Below the pieces are notes generated by a model. That model worked only from the letters and a program-made list of their open reading frames with translations, was not told the origin of the DNA and did no database searches. From the NCBI GenBank assembly GCA_030704615.1, contig CM060733.1, positions 56,296,001-56,360,000 of the forward strand: 64,000 bases of DNA, in the 5' to 3' direction. A program made the translations under genes and the position numbers. Below, one piece after another: positions 51,640-63,384 of this stretch; the first letter of the stretch is position 1, and each line of letters begins with the position of its first letter. The DNA is from Takakia lepidozioides. Lineage: Eukaryota; Streptophyta; Takakiopsida; Takakiales; Takakiaceae.

Positions 51640-54600
51640 AGTGCACTACCTTGACAAGGTGAAAGAACTCATGTCATTCCAGAAGGTAAACTCTCAGGAG
51701 GTTATAAGGGACATGCTCGTATCTGGAGGGCGTCTGGACATCCCTTTGTGCCGGATGATATCAATGCCTGTTGTGCGTCCACCTCTTTCCCATGACATAA
51801 CAAAATTGGAGAGTGATTTTGTGCATGGATATAGACTTGGTGCACAAGTTTTTTATGTGTCACTGACGGATATAAATGGGAAAAGCACATTAGTGCCTCC
51901 AGAGATTAGTGATAACTGGGATGAGTGCTGGAAAGATGCCAATGAGGAGTTCGAGCTGGGCCTCATGATGGGAAAGAACACCTAGCAATTCTGCAACCAC
52001 ATGTTCTACGTCTGGGACGGCAACCACCGATTGCTGGCATGGATGGGATACATTCAGAAACACCATGCGAAAGACAAAGACAAGCATGTTGCTGTGGAGG
52101 CAATGGTTTTGGATCCTGGAAACGACATCGCTAGGCTTCTTACAGCTATGCACGACGTGAACAAGTAAGTCATCCAGGAGATTTCATTCCCTCTGTAGTG
52201 TCTTATTAATCCTCAAAAAACAGTGTTAAGGAATGCAATGTTTCCAATGTTTTTGCAGATCGACAGAGAAATTGCATGTGACAACAAGCTTGGTTCACAC
52301 ACTATTCCGAATTCAGAGGATTGGTCTGATGAAGCTGGATGATTTTCGGACAGTACTACCACCCAATATCATCAAGAAGTGCGAAACAGGAAGAGCTGCA
52401 GGCACTTGGTATTCTTTGACATGAGAGGCGTTTCTGGAGTACATGTATGCGGTAAGCCCGAGTCTGTACTCTGTTTACTTTTCGAATACATGTTTGTAGT
52501 CCCTTCGCAGCTAATCACTACTTGAATCAATGCAGCAAGAACTGGCAGAGGCAGCTGAGAAGGGAAAATCCGAATATTACCGCACTACACCAGAGGAACT
52601 AAGGACATCAAAGGGTGTGGAAGCTGCAATAAAGAAGGAGTTTGAAATGCGAAGAACCAAATTGATGTCCGCCTTCGGAAAGCAGCTTAGAATAGTAGAT
52701 CCTGGACTTGGTCCTGAGTTCCTTCAGCAGATCAAAACACATTATGACAAGCATGTGCATCCGGAGATGCAGCAGGAGAAATTGCACCGGCTGGCCATAT
52801 CGATGGTCGACCCACAAACAAAAATAAGGTGGCTGGAGATATGGAACTCAGATCAAACAGTAAAGGACTTGAATCAGTTCCCAAAGAGCACCATACAGCC
52901 TGGCACAAAGGTGGAAGGAATCAGTGATTTGGTGTTTGATAACTGGCTCCACAAGGCTACATTTTGGAGTCAGGTGTGTATTCAAACATGCCGTTTTCTT
53001 CTCTTCAAGTATGTGATGAGTATCTTATTTGCAATTCTGACAAATATACTATTTGCAGCTCGAAAAGCGCGCCGTTATTGTGCTGGATCAGACTTTGAAG
53101 GACCTGAACATTTTGATTGTTTCCCCTCCCCAAATGTCATTGGAGGCATACATAAGGAAGTGGAGAGGTCTCACCTGGAGATACTGTTTTTTCCGGGAGT
53201 TCTCCAAAGATGGTAACATTTTACGGTCCAACGACTTTGACAGTCAGGTTGGAGGAGAGTGGGCCATGATGCGAGTTGTGTACAGGTGCAATGTCATACT
53301 TGAAACTCTACTGCTTTTTTGGGAAAAAATGTGGCTTCATAAGGATTGCAATCATAGATCCAGATTGAATGTCGTTGACGACATTCACTTCTTTGTCTGA
53401 GTCATTCTTAAACGAGTATATGAATTCACCTGGTTAGGATATAAGGGTGTAATTATAGTGTCCCTGATTAGAATTGATAATGTCCTTGAATGGCGTTGAC
53501 GACATTCACATCCGGAGTTGTTGAGAGGTCCTCAGAGTTATGTAAATTTTTGTAATGTCCATAGAGGTTACAGTGAGGGTTCCTCACTTCATATTGCTGA
53601 CTGTCAATGCAGACATTCAGTTGTTCTGCATTGTTTTTGCCTCTTGCGAGGAATCTGGAGGCTTGATAAGCTCTGTTATGAGAAATCCAAAGTGAATGTC
53701 GTTGACGACATTCACTTCTGTGTCTGTATTATTCAACAGCGACAATTTGAATTTACATGGATTGGGAGCTAAGTAATTGGTTCCTTGTTGGTATTTTTGT
53801 GAATGGCGTTGACGCCATTCACGTACAGTGTTGTTGTGAGGTCCTCAGTGATATGTTCGTTATGAATGTGCATTGAGTTTTCCTGGAGGGTTCCTTACTC
53901 GAGTTTATGATTTCCATCCTGTGATTTTGCTTCATTTGAGGAATAATTAGGCTTGATTAGTGAATGTCGTTGACGACATTCACTTCTATGTCTGTGTCAT
54001 TCCAAAACGATAGTTTGCATTCACCTGGATTAGGGTGTATTTACAGTATCATTGAATGGAATGTTTTGAATGGCGTTGACGACATTTACATCTGGAGCAT
54101 TCGTGTGGTCCTGAAAGGTCCTTGGAGCAATTCTCAGAGCCATTTCAATCTATGTTTTTTTCATTCTGTTCTACTTGCATCTTATTCACTGAGCGCTTTT
54201 GTGGGTTGGGATTTATCTCATTTTTTCAGGTACACGAAATATGTGCTTATGGAAGGAAATCACCTGAGCGAAATTCCAGACTATCTTGACATGTGGTCGG
54301 ACCCTGCAAACGATCCAACCATGTATACTGCAGGGATATTGAAGGATTGGAGTCCTTCTCACTTCAGAGACTGTGGGTGGTACCTTGACTGCCCACCGGA
54401 GCACACGACCTTTCAAGAACAGCATATGAAATACTTGAACAATAACGCTGAGATGCTGGCGCCTTTGACTGATGAAGAGTACCAACGAAACATAGCAACA
54501 TTGGCTGCCAAGGAGCCTGATGCTCAGGGAACGCCGCAGAAGGGAAAGAAGGCGGGCCGCAAACCAAAAGACAAGGCTGTTGATGTCATAGCCATCTCAC

Positions 54601-56441
54601 CAGCAAAGCCAAAGGACAAAGACAAGTCCAAAGAGAAGGAAAAGGACAAGGGGAAGGAGAAAGAAAAGGAGATGGAGAGTGGGCAGGACTTTACTGCTGG
54701 AAGATATACCCGCACTGTTCAGTGCGTGTTCGATGCCAAGCCACACCCTTCCCGTTCTGATTCGGCAGGAGAGATGAAAATTGTTAATGAGGGTTGGCTG
54801 TCGATGATGCAGAGTCGAAAGAGAGGATGCATTGGGGTGCCATCGCCTACCTGGGACAATATAATCTCATTCCTCAATCTGGTGAGAATTCCAGTTTCTT
54901 TCCTTTTTCTCTGAAAGTTTCGTTGGCAGTATTTCAGTCTCGTTCTTTGAAAACATTCTTGCTTTTGTTCTTATAAAAAACATGTCTGTTGCAGGTGAGC
55001 ACAGGTCCCACCTTCGTGTGCGGTGTGCAGAAAACTTATTCGGCCGACATTGTCATTCTCGACATTCCGGATGGCCAGGCTGTGCCAAAAGTTCTTCCAA
55101 AGGGCAAGACGTCAGGCTGAAACAAATTCGAGGACAACTACTGGAGTTGGGTGTTCGGGTTCTGTAATAACTTCCTCTCTGATGCAGGGACACTTCTGCT
55201 TTTTCAGTCATGTGACAATGATAGTCGTCGGGCATTGGCATCATACCTCAAGTCTTCAGGGTTTGAAGTTTTGCGCACATGGAATTGTGTGAACAGCCTC
55301 TACCTTGTGAAAGGGGGTTTCCCTGGTCAGCTGGTATGCCGTCTCCCTTCTGCTTGTGCTTTCATGATCAGTTTCAATGTTCTCTGCAGCTCCACTCTAG
55401 TAGAATCTGTTATGATCGACAACGATCATCACCGATTCGTGATAAAAATGATTTTTTTGTGTCTGAGTTCTGAATAGCCGATGTACACACTTCCACTATA
55501 GATTGTGTTTACCACACTAACCTGCTATCTTTGGCAGACGAGGATGTTCGAGGCGATCTACCTGCGGAGGATTCGCACCTCAAAGACATCATCCTCCATC
55601 CGCAACTTTGAGATTTCTGACCAGGGTTGTTTCGTCAACCCCCCCTATGAGCCCCATGTCGATGACATTTTGTACAACTTCATGCAGTCCAGTCAGACTC
55701 TGAAGAGACCAGATGGCACTCCCTGGAGAGGTGCAAAGGAAAAGTCCCCAGCGTTCATGCAAATACTGCTGGAGTCATGCAGCCACCGCTCTGCACGGGT
55801 GGTCGATCTTTCTGTGTCCACAGGTTCGTTCTTTCCCTTCCGAATTGGTTTTCTTTCAACAGTTTCATCTGCTTAAATCCCCCCACCAAACTGTTCATGT
55901 CCTCCTATGTGGTGCAGGAGCAACTTACCATGCATGCAAGGCAGGCGGAAGAAGCTTTTTTGGCATGGAGGGTGATTCTGACCTCTACAACACAGTGCTC
56001 CTCCCCCTTTTGTCTGGCTCCACTTCAGGCACACAGACTGATTGGATTCAAATTCGAAATGATGACGATCCCGAAGATAAGCAGGTCGACAACGACTTTT
56101 CATGTGAGTAAGTGCTAAACCCTCTTTGGGAGCCATACTCAATTTCTCAATAACATCAAAGTTACAATAATAACTTTTTCAGGCTGTCTTTCAGGAAAGG
56201 CAGTGGTGGATCTTCAGGAGATACAGTCATTTCTGGCGAGTCTGTTTTCGACAGCCCCCTTTCCAATTTTCTGCTTCCTGTTTATGCCGAAGCAATGGCA
56301 CTTCACGCGGCCGAGTCCCTATCCCCTGACTTTTTAGTGGCCAGCCGTAGGTGTATCCAGCGTGGATCCGGTGTTCTAAAATACATAGACTTAGATGCAG
56401 AGGAAGCGGGGATACATTGTACTGACTCTGAGTCAGACTGA
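51640..56441 (+). pseudogene. MULE-33 ParB-like domain plus beta-class-like DNA amino-methyltransferase, 3' exons
   Basis: Exons (GT-AG): 51644-52164, 52259-52451, 52536-52973, 53059-53285, 54230-54881, 54995-55333, 55538-55823, 55918-56103, 56183-56441. The first encodes a ParB/sulfiredoxin-like module with VWDGNHRLLAWMGYI (ParB DGxHRL box). Later exons hold a Lys-rich linker (54540-54680), then ADIVILDIPDG (motif IV position), DAGTLLLFQS, NPPYEPHVDDILYN, and motif I VVDLSVSTG plus ATYHACKAGGRSFFGMEGD. Motif IV before I is the permuted beta-class order; ParB-methyltransferase fusions are common in phages. The catalytic tetrad is D-I-P-D, not DPPY; NPPYEPH occurs downstream. In-frame stops TAG (51983-51985), TGA (52422-52424) and TGA (about 55118) break it. 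The tail is acidic (CTDSESD). Confidence 0.65.
53366..54088. repeat. Intron repeat with six 22-bp palindromes
   Basis: GAATGTCGTTGACGACATTC and the variant with GGC occur at 53366, 53487, 53693, 53800, 53961 and 54067, strictly alternating T and G forms. They sit in about 290-bp tandem units that also share GTCTG..TCATTC and ATTCACCTGG. All are inside one intron (53286-54229). Confidence 0.85.
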
Positions 56442-57117
56442 ACTGTATTCTTTTAATATTCATTTTCATACTATCTGGAAAACGTTGAATCCCCTTCCTC
56501 CACCGTAGTTGTTCCTTTAGAACAAATAATAATCACAGAATCAACATTCATTTAAATTGCAATATGTATGAATCCATCTCACAAACCTCCCTGACCCTTC
56601 TCATATCCATTGTGCATTCATCTACAGTGTATTCATGCGTGCTCCATTCATGAATTTTTCCTTTGTTCAACATCCATTGTACATTCATCCTCTGTACTCT
56701 TTAATCCACCCCACAAACCTTCCACACTCATTTCATATACGTTGTGCATTCGTCAAAAGTTTTGGTCATGCATCTTCCTGTCATGAATTTTTGTCATTGC
56801 TCAACATCCATTATACATTCATCCATTTTACTCTTATCCATCCCTCATTCATCCATCTACATTCATTTTTCACACTCATCCATCTGTTTATCATCCAACT
56901 GTACATTCATCCATCCTTTATTCAATGCCTTTTATTATGTCGTCCAGCTTGTTTCCGCGGTAAAGGGTGCCAATCCGCGGGAATACACTCCACTTCTTTC
57001 TGGGCGCGTGGTGACGCGGCCTTCACGTGTGATGACGTGGAGTGAGCCCCGTGACGTGGCGTGAGCGCAGTTGCGCTCACGCGCTCACGTGACAAGGCTC
57101 ACGCCGAGGCATCCCTG
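56442..57117. other. Right end of MULE-33: ATTCATCC-rich spacer and terminal hairpin
   Basis: No gene. 56560-56935 is AT-rich with many CATTCATCC / CATCCATT words and a partial tandem duplication (56640-56690 and 56780-56830). 57000-57117 has GTGACG and GCGTGAGC repeats ending in the terminal inverted repeat. Confidence 0.6.
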
Positions 57118-57126
57118 ACAACCTGC
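57118..57126. repeat. Target-site duplication of MULE-33, right copy (ACAACCTGC)
   Basis: Exact copy of 23692-23700. Confidence 0.92.
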
Positions 57127-60100
57127 TAGCATAATACACAGGTGAATCTATGTTTCCTGTGATATTTTGGGCTAACACAGCTCCCAATGCTTCTCCTGAG
57201 GCATCACAATGTACATGAAATACTACATGCCAGTATGGGTTAATCAATACAGGTGTAGTTGTTACTGACAATGTAAGTTCCTCAAAAGCCTGTTGACATT
57301 CAGTTGTCCATATAAACATTGCAACCTTCTTCAGAAGCCTGCTCAAAGGTGATGTCATCTGTGCATATCGCCTGACAAATCTTCTGTAATAACTGGTTTG
57401 TCCAAGGAATCTCCTTAGACTTTTAACATTTCCTGGTGGTGGAGATGCTTTAATGGCCTTTGTCTTTCTGGGATCCACAAGCAGTCCCCTCTTACACACG
57501 ATGTGTCCCAGAAGTACCCCTGAATTCACACAGAAAGTACACTTTTCTGGATTCAACCCAAGACCTCTCATCCTGCATCTGGCCAAGCATAATTCCAACT
57601 TCTGCAAGTGCTCATTCTTGGAGCTGTACACACTGAAGTCATCTAAGAACACTTTCATAAAATCATCCAGATACTCATGGAAGGATTCACTTATCACTCT
57701 CTGAAAAGTTGCTGGTGCATTACAAAGTCCAAAAGGCATGACTTTGTATGCATAAGCACCCTTGTCTGTAATGAAAGCTGTCTTTCCCTGGTCTTTTTCT
57801 GTCACTTGCACTTGGTTATACCTACTGAAGCCATCCATGAATGAGTACATCTCATGGCCTGCCACAGTGTCCAGTACCGCTTCTGTGAATGGCAAAGGAA
57901 AGGGATCTTTCTTTGTACAAGCATCCAACTTCTTATAGTTCACACAAACTCTCAGTTTGCCATTCTTCTTGGGGGCTATCACAATGGGTAACAACCAAGT
58001 TGTATACTCTATTGGGTATATGAACTTAGCCTCAGCCAACTTCTTGATCTCTTCCCCAACCTTCTGTGCATAGTTAGGATTCATCCTGTACCTAGTCTGT
58101 TTGATTGGCACTGACCCTGGTTCCAATACAATCTTATGCTGGCAAATCTCAGGTGGTATCCCTTTCAGATCCTCATAGCTCCAAGCAAATACATCTTTGT
58201 ATTTGATGAATAGGCTCTTAGCTTCCTCAAAGAATTCTGACTCCAAGTCAGCCCCTACTTTCACCATTCTTGGTTCCTCCTCAGTTCCCACATTCACGTC
58301 TCTCACCTGCTCTTCAACTGTGATTGTCCATCCAGCCACTACTTCATCCTGTAAACTCACAGTGGCTGGTTCTTCTAGGATTTCCATTTCTCCCTCTCTT
58401 TCCTCATAGAAATATGGTGGGTAACTACTTGTTTCCCCCTCAATTGGTGTTGCTGTCACTGCTCCACAGCAGATACCTTTAAAACAACTCAAGCCTCCCA
58501 GTTGCATTTCTGCAACCTGCTCCCACTCTAGATGCGCAACAAACAGGGTAGCTTCATGCTCCTCATCGAGTCCTCCCCTCCAGTCATACTCTCTGACTCC
58601 ACGAGGTCTCCTGGTAGCAGGTAGCCTACTAGATTTCTTAGTGGTGACCTGTATCTTGTGCTTCCCATCATGCACAGTCAGTAACTGGGAATTCCAGTCA
58701 TGGAATACCCTGGCCTGTTTTAGCCAAGGTCGACCCAGCAATAAGGAGTAAGCTTCCATAACATCATCCATTTTCAACACAGTCAGTGTGATCTTAAAAA
58801 TCATCTCTTGGATCTGTATCTTTACTCCTCTTATCAAGCCTAAAGGTTGTACACTCATTTGATCTGCCATTGTTACTGTAAATGGGGCTGGTTTCATGTT
58901 ACTCAGACCAAGCTTCTGCCTTAATTGGTCTATCATAATATTCACTCCCGAGCCCCCATCTATCAGTACATCAGTCAAGTCTGTGCTTTCAATTTTCAAT
59001 TGGATTACTGGCATAGAATCATCAAAGTCCATGACTATTTCTCGCCCTTTAGGCCTCACATTATAACTTGTCACCTTGCTGTTCAGGTCTGTGTTCTCTG
59101 TCACATGAGCAATCTGATTAATTGCTTGATACAGCATGTGCCTACAATGAGGTGCCACAGCCAATAGCTGTCTAATGGTAATCTCAACTTTGGTCTGGCA
59201 TATTACTTCAGCCAAAGTCCCCTCATTACTCTGCACTTGTGCAACTTCCTTCTTCACTTCCTCTTCACCCTTTCCATCTTCTCTATCAGAGTCAGAAGTA
59301 TCTGCCATAGGGATATCCATTATGGTGTCAGCCACTTCCCTGTGTAATTCCTTCTCATCTTTCCAAGCCTCATCATCTTCAGACACATCACTTCCATCCT
59401 CATTACCATCTTCTTCCTCATCCACTGGAGGTATTAGCTTAGCTTTGCTTCTGGTTACTATCATTGTACTTACTTCTGGTACAAAACATGGCCTAACCAT
59501 GTGAGCTGCCACCACTGGGCCCTCATTCACAGGAGCTCTCATCTCATTCTGGTGTCTGATCCAAAATGGACAGGCTACCTTGCGATATCCCGCCTGATTA
59601 CAGTAGTAACACAGTTCTTCACCATTGGGTCCTCGCCCTTGGTCTGCTGTGGGATTATTTCTATAATCCTGATTCCCTGGCTGGTAATTCCCCTTTGGAT
59701 TACCCTGGTAGTAGCCTCTGGGATTGCCTTGGTAATTCCCTCTTGGATTACCTCTCCCTGCCATACCATTGTTGTAACCACCAAGCCTTCCATAGTGGTC
59801 CTGATCATTGTTCCTCCTTGGCTGGGGCTGCACTTGATGCACCCTCACTTGCCTAGGTTCTCTCGCAGCTGTCTTTCTGTTGTGGTAACAATTCTCAGTA
59901 GAATGGTTATCCATTTTACAAATGATACAGTGTTTCTCCTTCATGTGACATTCAGCTGTGGTATGGCCTTCATTCTGGCATTTTGCACACCAAACACCCT
60001 TCCTCCAATGTGTTGCAGCCTCTGTGGCATACTTCTTCAAGATCTCCTCCAGTCTTTTCTCATAGTTTTCCCTTTTCAACTTTTTCTTTTTCTTACACTT

Positions 60101-60676
60101 CCTTTTGAGCTCTTGCTCTTCTTCTTTCTCTGACTCATCTTCAGAGTCCTCATCATCCCTTTTTTCTCTTTTGAGCATCCCCAATTGCTCAATTATGTTG
60201 GCTGTTTCAAATGCCTCCTCCACTGTATTATGGGGTAGCATATCCACTTTCTTTTGTAATTCAGGTCTTAATCCACTCACAAACCAGGTCTTCTGTAACC
60301 CTGGTGCTGGTACAACAGCCAACTTTTTCATCATCAATTCCATCTTTTCCATGTACTCTTCAACAGTTTCATGCTTCTTTTGCTTTAGCTGTTGTAAACT
60401 TCCATACACTTCATCCTCAGTTTTACTTGTCCTGAACCTATTTCGGAATGTTATACTAAGGCCATTCCAGGTTAGGAAATGATTGTCAGGGAATCTTGCA
60501 TACCATTCACTTGCTTTCTTGATAAGTGAACAAGGAAACAGTCTCATCTTGGCATCATCGCCATTCTCATTGTTCACAATACACATGTGCTCAAATTGGC
60601 TAATGTGTACATCAGGATCCCCTTCCCCTGCATATATTGGAAAATGTGGTTTTGCCCGTGTTGGAGGTACCGCCAT
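57127..60676 (-). pseudogene. Gypsy-1 Gag-protease-RT and start of RNase H (interrupted pol)
   Basis: Open for nearly 1200 residues. Gag capsid-like region at about residues 1-170 (FPIYAGEGDPDVHISQFEH, ASEWYARFPDNHF); CCHC knuckles near 225-265 (CAKCQNEGHTTAEC, CIICKMDNHSTENC) and a variant near 365; acidic linker; aspartic protease near 575 (VLIDGGSGVNIM, DGG instead of the usual D[ST]G); RT with YSFMDGFSRYNQ (motif A), MPFGLCNAPATFQ (B) and VFLDDFSVYS (C, FLDD); RNase H start FHVHCDASGEALG. The ORF runs 50 bp into MULE-33 before its stop. The remainder of pol is at 22099-23691. The reading frame up to the insertion is intact. Confidence 0.9.
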
Positions 60677-60691
60677 CTGTGGCCCTACACC

Positions 60692-62024
60692 CTACCCACT
60701 GACAGGTGCTGGTCCTCTTGTTGGTGCTGGTCCTTGAGGACCTATTGTTGTAGTGGTGGATCTTCCACCAGATGCTGGCCCCTGAGCACTTTCTGCTACT
60801 GGCCCTTCTATACTCATAGTATTCCCAGCTCCAGTTGCACTACTTCCCACACTCCCTGTCCCCCCAGAGCCAGATCCAAGCTTCTGGCCTGATCCCCCTG
60901 AGCCGACACCTTTGTTGGCCTGTGACTCAAGTGCTCCACTTGATCCAGGTCCAACAGGTTGGGATGTCCTGGTTGTAGTCTCAACCTCAACTGTTGGGTC
61001 TACTTCTTCATACCCCTCATCTTCCAAATTCTTCTCTCTGTTTCCATCTTCCAAGTTCTTCTCTTGGATTTCTTCTTCTTCACTCATGTAACTCAATTGC
61101 AATGGTATTGGAGAGTCTGAACTCTCCGTTGGCTCTACCACATCTTCCTCTCCCTCTTTATCTTGTGATTTAGAAACTGGAGTTCCTGCCTTTGGTGTCC
61201 CATGCCAACTCTTATCAAAGATTTATGTCAAATCTTTTATCCAGGGATGTACCTCAGATCTCTCCCTCGTGGCTGATCTTCTTCCTATACCAAATCCCTT
61301 AATCTTTCTTGTAAAGAATAAGAAGGAGTGGCATCCAACTCTGGTTCCTCCGGTATGGGTGATGTACTCTTCGACCTTAATGGTGTGAGAGGTCCAGATG
61401 ATTTTCCTATGTCTATTCCTCTCTCCCAAAGATATGGATAATTAGCTTTCAAATAACTCTCTCTCTTTGCTGAATATCTGTGAAGTCTAGCTTCTCTTTC
61501 ATCACTCATGTCCCATGTCTTTCATATTTTCAATGAGGCAATAACCAAAACTCTCTCCTGTAGTATCTCTCGTATATGCCTGGATTTCTTTCAAGCTTCA
61601 ATGCACCCTTGGCTATACTAAAAGTCTTTGTTACCATATAACCGTATGGCAAACACATTTGGAAAGCTGTTCTTGGTGTAAGTTTGATCCACAAGATATC
61701 CTTTGGAATCCAATTCTTTACCAATACAAGTTCTTCATGCATATGAGTGTAAAAATTCACTTTCCGTTCCTCCTAGCCTTCAAACTCCACTCGTTTAATG
61801 GATAGCTACGCTATCACATAAACCAGTGTTGGTAACCAACTTGCTCTCCCTCTACAGGCCACTTGATAAATCTTTATCACTCCTTTCTCCAAGCCCCAAT
61901 CAGAATCTGCATCATGTACTCTCTTAAGAATGTTTTCTTTGCAACTGTCTGGCAATTCCAAGAATCTCTGAAAGAATTGCTTGGACAACCTCTCTTTCTC
62001 AGTTCCACAGGGAATTTGATTCAC
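60692..62024 (-). pseudogene. Gypsy-1 gag leader region, several frames
   Basis: A Gly/Ser/Thr-rich segment (61141-60692; GSGGSGQKLGSGSGG) continues into the Gag ORF through one TAG at about 60690. Upstream open pieces are 61509-61285 (MSDEREARLHRY, Pro/Glu-rich), 61760-61530 (WIPKDILWIKLTPRTAFQ) and 62024-61806 (MNQIPCGTEKERLSKQ). These look like an N-terminal Gag extension broken by frameshifts, with the true start probably near 62024, about 90 bp after the PBS. Confidence 0.5.
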
Positions 62025-62089
62025 ATCAAATTCTTTAATTCTCCAACCACCATGATCCCACCAGATGTCACATCTGGTTGTTCTTGACC

Positions 62090-62111
62090 TCGTTCCCTAG
62101 TATGGTCGCCA
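62090..62111 (-). other. Primer-binding site of gypsy-1
   Basis: Two bases inside the 5' LTR the minus strand reads TGGCGACCATACTAGG. It starts with TGG, complementary to the CCA end of a tRNA. I cannot name the tRNA. Confidence 0.65.
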
Positions 62112-62113
62112 AA

Positions 62114-63067
62114 TGTCGAGCGGCTTTTACTCACCCATCCCTTCGCTATCCGAGGTGGGAACTCCAAGATAGAAGAGTTGGATATCTCTAAGCACTCAGC
62201 CTGCTCAGAACAATCAGTCATGCCTACAGCTAGTGAATCATGGTTGTGCTTCCTGTTTGTATTTCTTCTTGCCTTCATGTTAGCAAATTACCTTACTCTG
62301 TATACTGAAGCATCAGATTGTTTCAGTATCTATCAGGTTCCATTTACTCATCCATTCATTCCACAGCTTCACTCAAGTCTCTCTACACAGTGTGATTGTA
62401 TCGAATAAGTATCAGATTAAGATTTATCAGGTATCAGGCTGAAGCCAGAGTGTCTCTAATCTGCTCTACAATATCACTACAGCCTTGCATGTAACGAGTA
62501 TCTACTCATCATCTCTCCTCCTTCACCGTGCTCTCCTTCCTTGCTCCTATTCCTGCTCTCCTTCCAATCTCTTTCCGTGAATCACCAAGAAACGCTCTCT
62601 GTGAAAAAGTCCCCCCATGATGCTTGCTCTGCCTATTTTATCTACAAGCTGTTCTAACCGCCTAACTAACTAACTGTCACCTAAGAAGTAACACGTTCCC
62701 TCTGCAGATGTCGTTACCACACAGTCGTTCCCTGCCAATGATAACCGTTTCCTATGTACGTTGTGATGGGCTGTGCCAAACTGTGTCGGGCTGTGACTAT
62801 GCTGAGCTGTGACTGGCTGTGTCGGGCTGTGTCTGGCTGTGCGAAGCTGTGTCGAGCTGTGATTGACTGTGATTGACTGTGACAGACTATGATAGGTTGT
62901 GTACAACTGTGATAGGTTGTGTCGGCCTGTCTACCACCCCTAAAGCATGTGCCTGTCACCCTTAAGGCCTCTGTTGATCTAAGTCTACCATCCGTAAGTT
63001 TGCGCAAAAATTAAGGGTACCCCACAAAGCCCATAAAAGTGTCTAAATCCCAGACAGCCCTCTAACA
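62114..63067 (-). repeat. 5' LTR of gypsy-1 (954 bp)
   Basis: TGTCGAGCGG to CTCTAACA. 62765-62935 carries about 15 degenerate GGCTGTGTC / GAGCTGTGAT units. The homologous 3' LTR lacks 62356-62939. Confidence 0.9.
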
Positions 63068-63072
63068 CTAGT
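63068..63072. repeat. Target-site duplication of gypsy-1, right copy (CTAGT)
   Basis: Same five bases as 1971-1975. Confidence 0.9.
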
Positions 63073-63384
63073 CTTTCTCACACTCTGTGTGTCTTCCCTG
63101 GCCCTTGTTGGGGTCTAATTGCTGGGCAGCTCACACACAGCAGATTGATGCTCGTGTGAAGGGATTTCTAGGAGAACCTGGAAAGCTGTTTATACCAAGG
63201 TAAGTCCCACTACTAGAGTGAGCCCCTGACAAAGGTAGCGTCTGTTCCCTCTTGTTCTACCCAAACTGGGCATAGGGTCTATGACAACATCATCTCATGA
63301 GTACATTCTCTGTCTTCCTTTTGCATGACTTATCTACACTGTCTTTAAAGAACAAAGTTCTTGAGCAGTTATGGGTGCTTGCAG

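Larger units (their letters stand above)
23701..57117. mobile_element. MULE-33: 33.4-kb Mutator-like transposon carrying an amino-methyltransferase gene
   Basis: It is flanked by a perfect 9-bp duplication, the Mutator norm. The ends are an imperfect inverted repeat: 15 of the first 21 bases match, including GGCGTGAGC at the same offset, followed at both ends by a hairpin (GCGTGAGCG ... CGCTCACGC) at 23714-23741 and 57059-57082. It holds a SWIM-finger MULE transposase on the minus strand (24281-27794) and, divergent, a ParB-methyltransferase gene on the plus strand (28651-56441). MULE-10 and gypsy-2 were inserted into the methyltransferase gene; without them MULE-33 would be about 11.6 kb. 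Confidence 0.88.
1976..63067 (-). mobile_element. Ty3/gypsy LTR retrotransposon 'gypsy-1', expanded to 61 kb by nested insertions
   Basis: Read on the minus strand the order is 5' LTR (62114-63067), PBS, gag, protease, RT, RNase H, integrase, an extra ORF, PPT and 3' LTR (1976-2346). RNase H before integrase is the Ty3/gypsy order. The 5-bp duplication CTAGT flanks the whole. Without the insertions at 4440-19671 and 23701-57117 it would be about 12.4 kb, a plausible size for a large plant gypsy element with an additional ORF. LTRs differ at roughly 14 sites in the shared 371 bp by eye, mostly transitions, and the genes carry stops and frameshifts, so it is not recent and not autonomous. Confidence 0.9.
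1781..63384 (+). other. Giant (about 61.6 kb) intron of the POLE3-like gene filled by nested transposons
   Basis: The donor is GCAG|GTGTGT at 1780/1781 and the acceptor TTGCAG|GC at 63384/63385; codon phase matches across it. Removing gypsy-1 and one copy of its target duplication leaves an ordinary intron of about 0.5 kb (1781-1975 plus 63073-63384). A CT microsatellite lies just inside the donor. The stretch 1884-1975 is open in one frame and follows an acceptor-like TTTTAAG. It continues after excision of gypsy-1 to a TAA at 63116-63118, but matches nothing I recognise, so I keep it as intron. Confidence 0.75.

Noticed and set aside
53366-54088. CRISPR-like spaced palindromes
   Set aside because: Spacers are themselves repeated in about 290-bp units, and the region is an intron.
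23701-57117. Assembly chimera instead of a real 33-kb insertion
   Set aside because: A perfect 9-bp duplication and seamless restoration of RNase H codons argue for transposition.
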